Assembly (NCBI GenBank): GCA_905397405.1
Contig: CAJPVJ010000653.1
Coordinates: forward strand, 1-21,813
Direction: 5' to 3'
DNA from: Oppiella nova
Lineage: Eukaryota > Arthropoda > Arachnida > Sarcoptiformes > Oppiidae
Length of the DNA stretch: 21,813 bases
Numbering within the stretch: the first letter of the stretch is position 1; every line of letters starts with the position of its first letter. The translations under genes were made by a program, and so were the position numbers. Of the stretch, positions 9,287 to 19,177 are shown one piece after another. The notes beneath the pieces are model-generated. The model ran no database searches. It had not been told where the DNA came from and saw only the letters and a list, made by a program, of their open reading frames with translations.

Positions 9287-10459
9287 ATGTCTTGGTGTGT
9301 GGCCGCAGACACCACTCGCAAGCCGTGTCTTTGGACACTAAGACCACTCCTATTATGCATACTATCATCGCTGGTGTGGCGCCCATTGGCTGAACACATG
9401 GCGGACTCGGTGTCGCCCGAAGACAACCTCGTAATCAACGTGAAGAACGGCGGCGAAGAGGTGTACCAGCAGGTGATCACCGCCAACACCACCGACGATG
9501 TCATAACAGTGGACTTCCTAGAGTCGGACGGCTCTCTCATCACACAATTCATTGATTTCAAAGCGGTATTCAATTCATTACATCTTCGCCGCCACTCTTA
9601 CTATCGATATTAGTATTGATTTTCTTCGCGATGTGTATGTCTTTTGCGGCAATCAATCGATTTTCGCTCATATTTTCATTTTGGGTGACAATCAATGCGA
9701 TCACCAATTGATTGATTGGACACAAGAGGCACTCATATATCTAATAATCATTGCATACCTCATACCTCTGTATTCCTCTGTATTCATCAGTTTTTTCTCG
9801 TAGTTTGCCTTTAATTCAGGGCTTATTTGTAACGAGTTTTTAATTTATCTGTCGATTAATGTCTCGCAATATGTTATGTCCTAAAGGAGGTGCAGATCTT
9901 CCGGATATACCGTTTAGGGGAACTGGATCTCAACGAAAGCCAATACAAAGTATACTGTTTTGTCACACATTTGCTCCGAAATGAATTCATATCCAGCGAT
10001 GCCATGTCTAAACTGAGACAGGTTTGACATATTTTAATTATTTTGTCAATTTTTAGTTCATATTAAATATCGCTTACAAAAAGTTTATCACTGTTTCACT
10101 TAATTTATGAAACAATTTACACAAATTTCTACTCAATCTTATCGATAGCTTGCGTTTTGGTTTATAATTTTAAATGACTTTTTTCTGGCCATAAATCAAG
10201 CATTTGTTTGGCTTAATGTCCCTTCGCCTGGAAAATGCCATTTACTGAGTGTTTGTGTATTTCTTGTCTCCCTTTCCATACATTATCTGTTATTTTGTGT
10301 CATTTTTCTCAATTCGATATAATATTTCTATTTGCGGCGATCTTTCAATCAATATCTTTAGTCATATATTTTTATCCACTCTTTTATTATTTCATTTCTT
10401 TATTTCGCTTTTTATGTGTATTTTTTTGGTTTACTTAGCGTTAAACTCATTTTGCCGTC

Positions 10460-10506
<47 letters not shown>

Positions 10507-11628
10507 ATATGATGTTTGATTGCAATGTCGTATCCATTTGTAGCATTTGTGTAGTTCTCGATATGTCTGTCATATTTATTGTAACAATTGTCTGTCAAAT
10601 GAAGCATTTGATTAGGAATTGTGTCTCCGAAAAGGGGACCCAATAATTGACTGATTGTTAAGTGAGATATTGATAAACAATTGTAAGAATGCATTGTTTG
10701 GCGCAAAAAAGTTGTCACTTTTGTCCTGTTATTCACTGCCGGTATTCACTCCATTGAATAGCGAAATCCCGGAGCCATTCGTCAGCCCGAAGAAGATAAA
10801 GGAAAGGAATTCTTCGAAATGGATCTCAATATAGTTCTCGACAAGTCTTCCATAATATCACAACATTTGCCAAAAGTGTGTTCAGACGCCACGAACCAAA
10901 CCTTCACTCGAGAAATCGATTTGCGATTTTGGGCCAACACTGGAGGTATGGTATAGAAGTTATAATCACATATCTATATGTCTTATAAATAGGCAGTCGA
11001 TTCCTATAGCCCTTTCACTTACCATTTATAGCCGAAAAGAGAGTCAAACCTAATAATAAAGTACATAATTATTAATATAAATATTATTTTAGTCGAAACA
11101 TAACATATTGTTTTGTGCTGTCGTTTACACTAAACTAGAGGCTAAACCCTAACTCTATATAGCCTTTCGATGAACTCAATAACCATTCTTATGGTTTATA
11201 TCTCGACGACTGCCGTTAATAACGCTATAAATACAAACATATTACTCACTGATAGTGTGTATGCGATACAGTATAACATTATTACAATATATTTTTCTCT
11301 CTCTATCTCTCCTATGAATTGATTTGCATTTTGTCACACGTCTGGTGCAGCCGTGAATCGCGACATAATAGCCCTCACGTCGTCTGTGCACAAGAATCCC
11401 ACCGCAAAGCCCGTCCAGAGTTGTATAGTCAGCGACACGGAATGGGAGCCCTGTCTCTGTCACATCCAGATGTGCATCGCGTGGTACCCGTGCGCTCTCA
11501 AGTACTGCAAGACCAAAGACCCCAACTCATCCAAACTGCAGACCTACCGGTGCGGCATTAAAACGTGTCGAAAGTGTCGAGACTTTCAATTCTACTCGCA
11601 ATTCAGGCAAAACTGTTTATGGGATTAG
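9287..11628 (+). CDS. oaf: out at first (OAF) secreted protein
   Basis: Four exons: 9287-9565, 9887-10021, 10762-10945 and 11351-11628 (introns 321, 740 and 405 bases, phases 0, 0, 1), giving 291 aa against 273 in human OAF. All junctions are GT-AG. I chose the ATG at 9287 because it puts a signal peptide (core LLLCILSSLVW) about 20 residues in. From memory of the family, the matches run the whole length: LVINVKNGGEEV, then SLITQFIDFKAEVQIF across exons 1-2, FISSDAMSKLRQ, NPGAIRQPEE and RFWANTG. The C-terminal Cys-rich module has WYPCALKYC, CGIKTCRKC and a final NCLWD. OAF is a conserved extracellular protein first described in Drosophila, with a developmental, including neural, role. Introns 2 and 3 are AT-rich; intron 2 carries a (TC)n array. 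No frame breaks seen. Confidence 0.96.
10463..10499. repeat. (TC)n microsatellite inside OAF intron 2
   Basis: Thirty-seven bases of alternating T and C within the 740-base second intron of the OAF gene. Confidence 0.95.
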
Positions 11629-12046
11629 CGCTTAAAAATATATATATAAATACTTTAATGTCTTGTTTCCGATAAATATATGTTTTGTGTGTTCCTCTGA
11701 ATTGAAAGGAGTTTTTCGTTTAATGTATTTTTATTTATTGATTTATGGAAACAAATGTGTTGTGAAAGCAAATCAAACGTATTGTTCGCTAATAGTATTG
11801 GATATGAATTATTACGATATTATTTTTGTCGACTACTCGTCGTGTCATAAGTGCTGCCAAATTATATGACATATAACTCGCGACTAAATGCGAGTTAAAA
11901 GACATGAAAATATATTTATAAATATGATGACTACAAAAGCCGAGTGCGAACTCCAGAAGCACTTGCAGTCCATAAGCTGTTCTTCCAAAACAAAACAAAT
12001 GCATATAATTTGCAAGAATTTTCTAATTAATACGATATCTAACACT
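11629..12046. other. OAF 3' flank, no further gene supported
   Basis: This contains the probable 3' UTR. No canonical AATAAA is close; ATAAAT-like signals occur near 11648 and 11673. A GC-richer patch at 11930-12000 is open on both strands but matches nothing I know. Confidence 0.45.
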
Positions 12047-12636
12047 AAATACTTTAAAAACACGGAATATTTTAATCGCAGGATTTGCTCCGTTAATGAA
12101 AATGTTATGAAATATTTTTAATTATAATTTTTTGAGGGAAACGAAAGTATAAATTATTAAATATTTCCGAAAATATGACATAACATTCATTGAGTAAATC
12201 ATTTTAAAAATTCTAATTATTATATAAATTACACCATAATTTACATAAACTTAACGGTGCTTTTGCTTATGTAGTATCCATTAGTAGCGCACACAGTATT
12301 AATAATGTCCCGCATATATTTTGATATTAATAGCGATTTTAATGTTTAAATTATTTTTCGTGTTTTTCATATTATTTATTCTCTGTGTTTAATGATTATT
12401 AATATTTGCGAAAGTATTTTCATTCTTGGGCTTACATACAATGGAAAGCCTATAACGTAATGATCGCATATATCGCACTATTATGGTATATGTTATGTGG
12501 TTTTGTCGACTATAAGTAAAACTCCAATTTTTTCCATTATATACTTTTTGGACCAATTTTTTTGATTACATTTAGAGTTCCTTAGAGTCCAATAGCTGTA
12601 TTGTGTGGCTATTATTGAGTTTATTCTCATTTGTAA
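12047..12636 (+). repeat. tandem duplication, unit 1 (590 bases)
   Basis: Directly repeated by 12637-13220 with no spacer. By eye the two units differ by about six substitutions and three indels (+1, +2, -9), which accounts exactly for the 590 versus 584 lengths. It holds no ORF of note. Confidence 0.95.
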
Positions 12637-13220
12637 AAATACTTTAAAAACACGGAATATTTTAATCGCAGGATTTGCTCCGTTAATGAAAATGTTATGA
12701 AATATTTTTAATTATAATTTTTTGAGGGAAACGAAAGTATAAATTATTAAATATTTCCGAAAAATATGACATAACATTCATTGAGTAAATCATTTAAAAA
12801 ATTCTAATTATTATATAAATTACACCATAATTTACATAAACTTAACGGTGCTTTTGCTTATGTAGTATCCATTAGTAGCGCGCACACAGTATTAATAATG
12901 TCCCGCATATATTTTCATATTAATAGCGATTTTAATGTTTAAATTATTTTTCATGTTTTTCATATTATTTATTCTCTGTGTTTAATGATTATTAATATTT
13001 GCGAAAGTATTTTAATTCTTGGGCTCACATACAATGGAAAGCCTATAACGTAATGATCGCACTATTATGGTATATGTTATGTGGTTTTGTCTACTATAAG
13101 TAAAACTCCAATTTTTTCCATTATATACTTTTTGGACCAATTTTTTTGATTACATTTAGAGTTCCTTAGAGTCCAATAGCTGTATTGTGTGGCTATTATT
13201 GAGTTTATTCTCATTTGTAA
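12637..13220 (+). repeat. tandem duplication, unit 2 (584 bases)
   Basis: Second unit of the head-to-tail duplication. The 9-base loss (unit 1 has ATGATCGCATATATCGCAC, unit 2 ATGATCGCAC) lies between two copies of ATCGCA, typical of slippage. The unit start has no terminal repeats or target-site signature of a transposon. Confidence 0.95.
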
Positions 13221-13353
13221 TTAGTTTTTATATATATTATATATTTTTTGTTTCCTTTACATATGAATAAATTATTTCTACTTTTTATAGAATAATATAT
13301 GAATTATATATAAGTCTGTAATTAACGCCAAAAATAGAGTTGCATTTGTTTCC

Positions 13354-13391
<38 letters not shown>

Positions 13392-13672
13392 TGTCACTCT
13401 TACCTCTCCTTTTCTATTCTCTCTCATCAATTGTGACAAAAACATTAAAAATGCATTTAATTTGTGAATAATATATGCATTGAAATCAATATTTTATTTT
13501 CTATGTATAAAAGCATATACATTCATACGGATTCTTGTGTAACAATTTTTATTTGTAATAAAATTATATATATTTTTATAGTGTTTATTGAAAAACAAGT
13601 GCAGTATACAAAATAAAAAGAGAAATAAAAGGATTTTAAAACACATACTGATTGAGTAAAACTTATTTCGAC
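13221..13672. other. AT-rich spacer with one microsatellite
   Basis: No gene seen. Apart from the (TC)n array at 13357 the sequence is featureless AT-rich DNA. Confidence 0.5.
13357..13387. repeat. (TC)n microsatellite
   Basis: Thirty-one bases of alternating T and C in the spacer between the tandem duplication and the next gene. Confidence 0.95.
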
Positions 13673-13812
13673 TCAATTTGGCTCTAAATTGAAATAAATT
13701 TCTTTATTGAAGAGCCAAAGTTTCACTACTTTTTTGTATTTATCAATGTTTCCATTCGGTGGGGGCTTATAGTTGGCGATGAAATCCCAGAGCGATGGCA
13801 CCGACACACGCT
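13673..13812 (-). CDS. candidate orphan terminal exon
   Basis: On the minus strand, a possible acceptor (GATCAG, exon from 13812) opens a frame of 46 codons ending at TGA (13675-13673). The translation includes SLWDFIANYKPPPNGNIDKY and KKVVKLW, with Trp and Pro residues unusual for random AT-rich DNA. There is no upstream ATG and the pyrimidine tract is weak. It could be the last exon of a gene whose earlier exons I cannot find, or a decayed remnant. The stop of the next minus-strand gene (14607) lies 800 bases away, so it is not obviously part of it. Confidence 0.3.
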
Positions 13813-14606
13813 CTGATCACCAGTAGGTCTTCAGTAGTTTTTTGTGTTGTTTTTCGCTGCGAATATAGATTTTGTATTATGTTTTCTCTCACATGTCTTT
13901 TATCGCACAATGAAAACAAGGGAAAAGTTTTAACATTTAATATATAAAACTGTTTTGATATGAGAATTGAATTTAAAGTACGCGAAAAAAATTGTGTGAA
14001 AAGAATTTCATTTAATTTGAGCACAACTTTGAGAGAAATCATAGCAAAATATATGATATACTGTATATATTTTCACTCTAACTGTGCAATATCATATTTT
14101 CTTATATACAATATTATTATTGCCAATAAGTTTTTCGCATCAAAAATATGTTTCGCTTTCAATCTCTCTTATAGTCTGAACAAAAAGCAATCATATATTT
14201 CACAGAACTTTAATATTAAAGTCACTTTTAGCTCAGCTTTTGCTTTCAATCATTGCTTTTTGATGTGATTTATTGGAAAATATAGTGTTTTCGCTCAGCT
14301 ATTGAAATACTTGTATTATACCGACAGTCAGATAGAGAGACAGGACTTCAATATCAACGTTAAATGTTTAACTTTTGCGACACAACTATACACTTATTCC
14401 ACTTATTTAGATATCAAAGTCGAGTAGATTTTATTTTTAAAGTTTAAAAGTGAATGAAAAAAATGTCAAAAACTCGAGTTCTTAGCAAAAAACAATTACT
14501 ACTGAATATGATTACATTTTAATACCAATTAAATAGGAAAACAAATATCAATAAAATCTGAAACTCAATCAAAAAATTATATATTATTACACTATCTGTC
14601 AAGAAA
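13813..14606. other. AT-rich spacer
   Basis: No supported coding sequence. A TTTATT at 14430-14435 reads as AATAAA on the minus strand and could end the gene that stops at 14607. Confidence 0.45.
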
Positions 14607-15356
14607 TCATTCAATATCTTCATCGGAACAGTAGATCTCGTCATCGCTGGTCTCAACGGTTCCGTTCGCATCGCAATCTGTGCCGCAATCTTGAGGTGTC
14701 GTGTCATCTATGGTACTGACCACCGAAGACGTCGATATCTGCGAAACGGATGCATTGACCCTCTGTTGGTACACTCCTTTGGCACCCCTTCTCTTATTGG
14801 TCACCGATTCTCGACTTATATTCTCGTCACAAAACTGCAGACATTTAGCGAAGTCAGAAGTGGACAGTCGGAGGGACTCGTGAGTGTCCATCACTTCATA
14901 GATCACTGATCGCTGACAGTAGTACTCAATGAGAAGACCGGGCGACGCCTGTCCGTACTTCTCGTCCACTATTTTTGTGGTCAACTCTTGCGCTAAAAGC
15001 AGACAATTATCGGCCGACGGACTGTCCATAGGCTGCGAGTCATCGGCGGATGTCTTCATCACTTTTCGGGCGTCTCTCAGCAATCGGTCCACTCTTTTAT
15101 CGCATGGGAACAGCTCTTTAGCCAACAGGGAGTCCTCGTGAGCCATCTGTGCGACCAAATCATGCAAAGCAAACATCGATGGCTGGGATACCATCACCAG
15201 ATAGGTCTGCGCTCTCATCACATTGTAGTCGACGTCCCGCTTGTAATGCATGGCTTTCGTCACATACTTCACGCATTTGAGGTACTCTTTGCTGTTGAGA
15301 CACGCTTTGGCTAAAGTGAACCACTGGACAGACCTCTTGTTGCGGTTCACATCCAT
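14607..15356 (-). CDS. unidentified 249-aa helical protein, TPR-like N-terminus
   Basis: Single open exon. The first true ATG is at 15356 (MDVNRNKRSVQWF). A good acceptor (CCAACAG, ending 15359) two bases before it and a GTGAGT donor at 15451-15446 suggest a 93-base intron in the 5' UTR. Residues about 10-45 (WFTLAKACLNSKEYLKCVKY) have the Leu/Ala/Tyr spacing of a TPR helix pair, and the next 100 residues are also predicted helical by eye. The last 60 residues are Ser/Thr-rich and end in an acidic tail (DDEIYCSDEDIE). No catalytic motif or signal peptide is visible. The GC content and codon use match the other real genes. I do not recognise the family; TPR is a weak inference. Confidence 0.75.
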   Translation of the reverse strand: MDVNRNKRSVQWFTLAKACLNSKEYLKCVKYVTKAMHYKRDVDYNVMRAQTYLVMVSQPSMFALHDLVAQMAHEDSLLAKELFPCDKRVDRLLRDARKVMKTSADDSQPMDSPSADNCLLLAQELTTKIVDEKYGQASPGLLIEYYCQRSVIYEVMDTHESLRLSTSDFAKCLQFCDENISRESVTNKRRGAKGVYQQRVNASVSQISTSSVVSTIDDTTPQDCGTDCDANGTVETSDDEIYCSDEDIE

Positions 15357-15781
15357 CACTGTTGGACACAAAGTATTGAAAATTAACTCAAATCCGATTA
15401 TAACTGTTGACTAAACATTCAAACGATTATTCAGTGATTCAATGCACTCACAGTCACTCGTATTGAACGCAACGCTAACGCAATGCAAACAATGTCTAGA
15501 AATGCAAAACTCGCGAGACTTTTGCAAAAAGTAATGTTACAGTCAATGGGATTTGAAGTTCAAAATGATTTTTTGTTGGAAATTCAGTTCATAAAAAACT
15601 AATCTCAAGTCAAACGCAAATTGAAGGGAAACTATAACTACAATACAACTAACGATTCAATTGATTCATTCATTTATATTCAATCATTTAGTCCATTAGA
15701 TCCCTCATTAGACACAAGAATTTGAGACTATTTTCCGGTAATCCATTCATTAAGGAAACGAGAAATACAGCAAAAAAAGGG
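15357..15781. promoter_or_regulatory. divergent promoter region between two unidentified genes
   Basis: This separates the starts of a minus-strand and a plus-strand gene, so it probably serves both. It contains an 8-base palindrome CTCGCGAG near 15510, similar to the CGCG-type elements found at some TATA-less divergent promoters, but I see no firm TATA box. The minus-strand side includes the likely 5' UTR intron. Confidence 0.4.
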
Positions 15782-17018
15782 ATGTTTAGGAATAATGAGT
15801 CAATTAGTGGGGACTATATCTCGCAATCCATTGGTTTGAATGCAGCGATCAATGAATGGCAGAAAGACATCGAAGTCTTAGTTAGCGTTAAACCGCATTC
15901 AGTTGTCTTCGGATTCATTCACAGCTCCATCGATTGCCTCCAACTGCTGGCCAATGGGTCTCTCAAACTCAACTCATTTCGCTATATTGACGGCGCGGAC
16001 ACCACCCCTCCCTCCGCCCCCTATCACCTACTGATCCCCTCCGCAGACATCTATGACTGGGATTATTGTAATACTCATGAGTTTCCGATTCTTATGTATC
16101 GCATGAGGAAGGACTCCGTCGCTCGTGTGAAGGATGTGTTGGGTTTGAGCGACGACTTCACTAATGAGAACCGGTATGTCATGTGCGCACTCGACCGACC
16201 ACTCGATGCCATCAAATACACGCAATTCATGTCCGCTATGAAGGCGAACGGCACACAAATCACTGCCATCGATGAGGTGGAGGCCATCACCAGATATAAC
16301 AGTGTCATCAATAAACAGGAATTGCCTCTCAAGAGCACAGAATCTGTTAAGACTACAGGCGCTGACTCATCGCAAATACAGAGCCAGGGATTAGGAAGTG
16401 GTAGTTCACTGGTCACTGACATAACTTGTCTAATGTCGCGCCTATTGAGCGGAAAGTTGACTCCGAAACGGGTTCTGTTCGGCGCCTACGAGTGCAACCC
16501 ATCTGTCATTGAGTTCACGGCATTCAAAGACATCAAGTTTTATAGCGTCCGACAGAATAACGGCTCCGACGAGCGCTTCGAGACGATCGTCATAAGGATG
16601 GCCGACATGGAGTCGGTGCTCATGTGTTTGGATCTGAATTTGGTATGAAATGCGAAAACCGTGTCAATCAGACAACAGTCAGTGAATTAATTTTGATTTT
16701 CTCTCGTCTCGCGCCTCCAAAAAGCCATCCATTTTCATAAAAGTGAATCCCATTTGTGGCACTAAAATCCAAATCCCACTCCACTTGAGAGCCCATCCCT
16801 CTAATCAATCGGTTTTCGACGTCAACTCCGGTTCAGACGCGGAACGGTATGTTAAAGTGCTATTTAGCGACTACAGACACCACAATTGGTGCTTTCTATC
16901 CATTTTGATGTACACCCGGCGCTCCAATACACTCATGACCACCAATATATCACCGGAACAGGCGCTCCAACTCTTGGGCCCTCGACGTCAGTGCGTGCCT
17001 TCAAGTCGTGGATCATAA
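15782..17018 (+). CDS. unidentified two-exon 384-aa protein
   Basis: Exons 15782-16642 and 16725-17018 are joined by an 82-base phase-0 intron (donor GTATGA, pyrimidine-rich tract, acceptor AAAAAG). The frame is open upstream to 15722 without an ATG, so I take the ATG at 15782 (MFRNNESISGDYI). The first half is rich in alternating hydrophobic residues (SVVFGFIHSSIDCLQLL). A Ser/Gln-rich linker follows (about residues 200-225), then a beta-rich segment (RVLFGAYECNPSVIEF) that continues across the splice as LPSIFIKVNPICG. The distal part faintly recalls the PH-like strands of SENP6/7-type SUMO proteases, but no catalytic His-Asp-Cys set is visible, so I assign no function. AATAAA lies at 17106. 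Confidence 0.65.
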
Positions 17019-17105
17019 GTTGCAAACAATTTTCAGCTCATATTTACTGTATTCACAAACTTATACTCTTTTCGTACGATTTATCTCTATATTTAAATGC
17101 TTTAA

Positions 17106-17111
17106 AATAAA
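17106..17111 (+). terminator. polyadenylation signal AATAAA
   Basis: A canonical hexamer 88 bases after the stop of the preceding plus-strand gene. Confidence 0.5.
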
Positions 17112-18020
17112 ATATTTGTAATTAAATTGACTGTAATTACTGTTAATTTACTAGTAATGAGAACATAAACTTAATCTACAATCATTTATAAGATCACCAA
17201 TTTAGTTAATAGCTATTTGTTAGAACTAATTAAAAAGTTTTGAACGAAAGTGATTAAAATAAAAATTAAAGTTAATGTGAAGATCTTGTAGTGATTTATG
17301 CGTTTTTGTTAAACTGCTTTCACTTTGCTCACACATAATTTAACACTAAATCAGCATAAAAACGAGTTAATTTTAGCATATGTGTACAAATTATAAATAT
17401 TATTCAATTTTTATCTATTTGTGCACATTTTTATAACTAGCATTGTCTATATTGCACAAAAATAAATTGCCTAAATAAGAAATTTCAATTAATTTGTTGA
17501 ATAAACTTAACATTATTACTTAAAATACATGTATAATATTGTACAGATTATTAAAAAGTTTATAATAAATTCAAATTATAAAACAAATCGTAGTCTATAT
17601 TCAATTAATTAAAATTTACATTTCGTCTAAAATACAACACTGAAGTTCATGGCATTAGATTAAAGGTTGGATTAAGGGATAGAAGTTCTGGAAATACTGT
17701 TGGATTAATCAAACCTAAAATCCTTCAAAACCTTATTAAACACTGAAACTGAATAAGCTATGCAGCTATAATACAGTACTTATTTAGTTTATTTAACTAT
17801 AAACTTAATTAACATTTCTCAAAATTAATGTTTGTTGAGGAAATTTTTTGAATTAAATGTTCATTGAATATTTGATATTGAAATTGTGTTTATTTAAGTT
17901 TATTACTGTAATTAATTATAAAATTTGGAGTGTTTTAGAAATAAAATCACTTGAAATAGATTTATATTAAGTCGACATTACATTAAATATTTAAATAAAT
18001 TTAAGAAATGTTTCACAAAG
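17112..18020. other. AT-rich spacer, no gene seen
   Basis: About 900 bases of very AT-rich sequence without usable open frames or repeats that I can detect. It separates two convergent genes. Confidence 0.6.
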
Positions 18021-18871
18021 TTATGGTTCGTTTGAACGGACAGATGCCTCGTCCTCGCCCTCCAGGGGATTGTCCTCTGATGTCTGTGCGGCTGAAGGAG
18101 TGTCCGGCGGATCATCAGCCAGATTATCAACCGAAGCATTAGCGGTCAATTGGTCCGACAATTTAGTTTCCTTGACTTGAGTTTGAGTCGCGCCGAGAGT
18201 CGCGGTTTGAGGGCCGGGCGCCACAGTGGGCACAGGGGGCCGGTTAGCGTTGATGAGGACAACCATACGATTATTAGCCAACCATTTGAAGCGTTCATTA
18301 GTTCGCTGAACAAACTTTAATGTCAAATATGCCGACAAATAGAGGCATACAATGTGTGCAATCATAATGAAATGCCAACCATTTAGCGCTCGGAACACAA
18401 GCTTAAAGCCCAACACTTTTAGACCTTTAAAAACAATTGTATATTAAATATGAGAATATTATGAAAACTGTAATCATATGTTAAAATACTAACCAACTGT
18501 CCAAACATAGACCTGAGTATCCAACAGAATCAACCCCAGAATGGCCTCAATTATGAAGGAATAGGGCAAACATTTCATGGTATAGACGAGACCTACTATA
18601 GAGACGGACCAAAACACACAAATCATTGCCACGAAGAACACCAGCGCATAGATCTTCGGCATTAGGAAAGCGGCCGATAGGCTGAGAAAACCGGTCAAAT
18701 AAAACGTCCAGACCGTGACGGCCGCCCGGATGGTGTTCATCACAATTATGGTCATTCTTATCCTCATAGGAATGTCCGGAAGTCCTCTTGTTATTGTTAA
18801 ACTCGACGGTTGGGGAGGTATTATGATTTGCATCTGAGGTGTGGGAGACGGGACACCTTGTGTTGGGTTTT
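18021..18871 (-). CDS. 3' part of a four-helix membrane-protein gene, cut off at an assembly N
   Basis: Two exons on the minus strand, 18494-18871 and 18021-18424, joined by a 69-base phase-1 intron (donor GTTAGT). The frame enters at NPTQGVPSPTPQ, runs through hydrophobic segments beginning MTIIVMNTIRAAVTVW, FYLTGFLSLSAAF, YALVFFVAMICVFW and FIIEAILGLILLD, then another (HFIMIAHIVCLYLSAY), and ends in a hydrophilic Pro/Thr/Glu-rich tail (stop TAA at 18021). The first 311 bases equal the plus-strand gene at 21503-21813. The 5' part (start codon and about 79 residues) is missing at the single N at 18872. The in-frame ATG beyond the N (18926) is in unrelated AT-rich sequence. It is either a truncated inverted duplicate or, more likely, the misplaced 3' end of the gene at 21268. 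Confidence 0.7.
18561..18871 (-). repeat. inverted repeat arm 1 (311 bases, identical to 21503-21813)
   Basis: Reverse complement of 21503-21813 with no mismatch in my base-by-base reading. The right arm is limited by the window edge, so the true length may be greater. The 2.6 kb between the arms holds the BTBD9-like gene. Confidence 0.95.
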
Positions 18872-18872
18872 N
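18872..18872. other. undetermined base at the inverted-duplication breakpoint
   Basis: The only N in the window. It sits exactly where the identity between 18561-18871 and 21503-21813 ends, so it probably marks an assembly join or a collapsed difference between reads. Confidence 0.8.
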
Positions 18873-19177
18873 TAATACATTAATATAACTTATATTTTGA
18901 TTTTTGTTATTATACACAATATTCATTACAAATAAATTGTCTATTATATAAATTTTTTGTCTGCTTTTTAGTTCACATTAAATCTCTTTATTATAACTTT
19001 ATACAAATGTAAGCAATAAATTGTTTTTATGATAATACAGTATAAGAAATCTTTCAGTTATTTAATTTATGAAATAATATTTAGATTATTAGTGTTATTG
19101 GCTATAAATAAACTATAAATATCAGAAAATGAGGTGACATTATAGATAATCTCAATTATACACAAAATGAGTTCAAA
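18873..19177. other. AT-rich spacer
   Basis: No gene seen. TTTATT near 18985 reads as AATAAA on the minus strand and may serve the BTB gene that stops at 19178. Confidence 0.45.

Noticed and set aside
10235-10736. Several frames of 67-101 codons
   Set aside because: They lie within OAF intron 2 and depend on the (TC)n array.
11888-12121. 77-codon plus-strand frame
   Set aside because: It crosses into the tandem duplication and ends in AT-rich sequence; a short GC-richer part is not enough to call a gene.
13960-14268. 102-codon plus-strand frame
   Set aside because: Amino-acid make-up (Phe, Ile, Asn, Lys, Ser) is what random AT-rich DNA gives; no domain or splice support.
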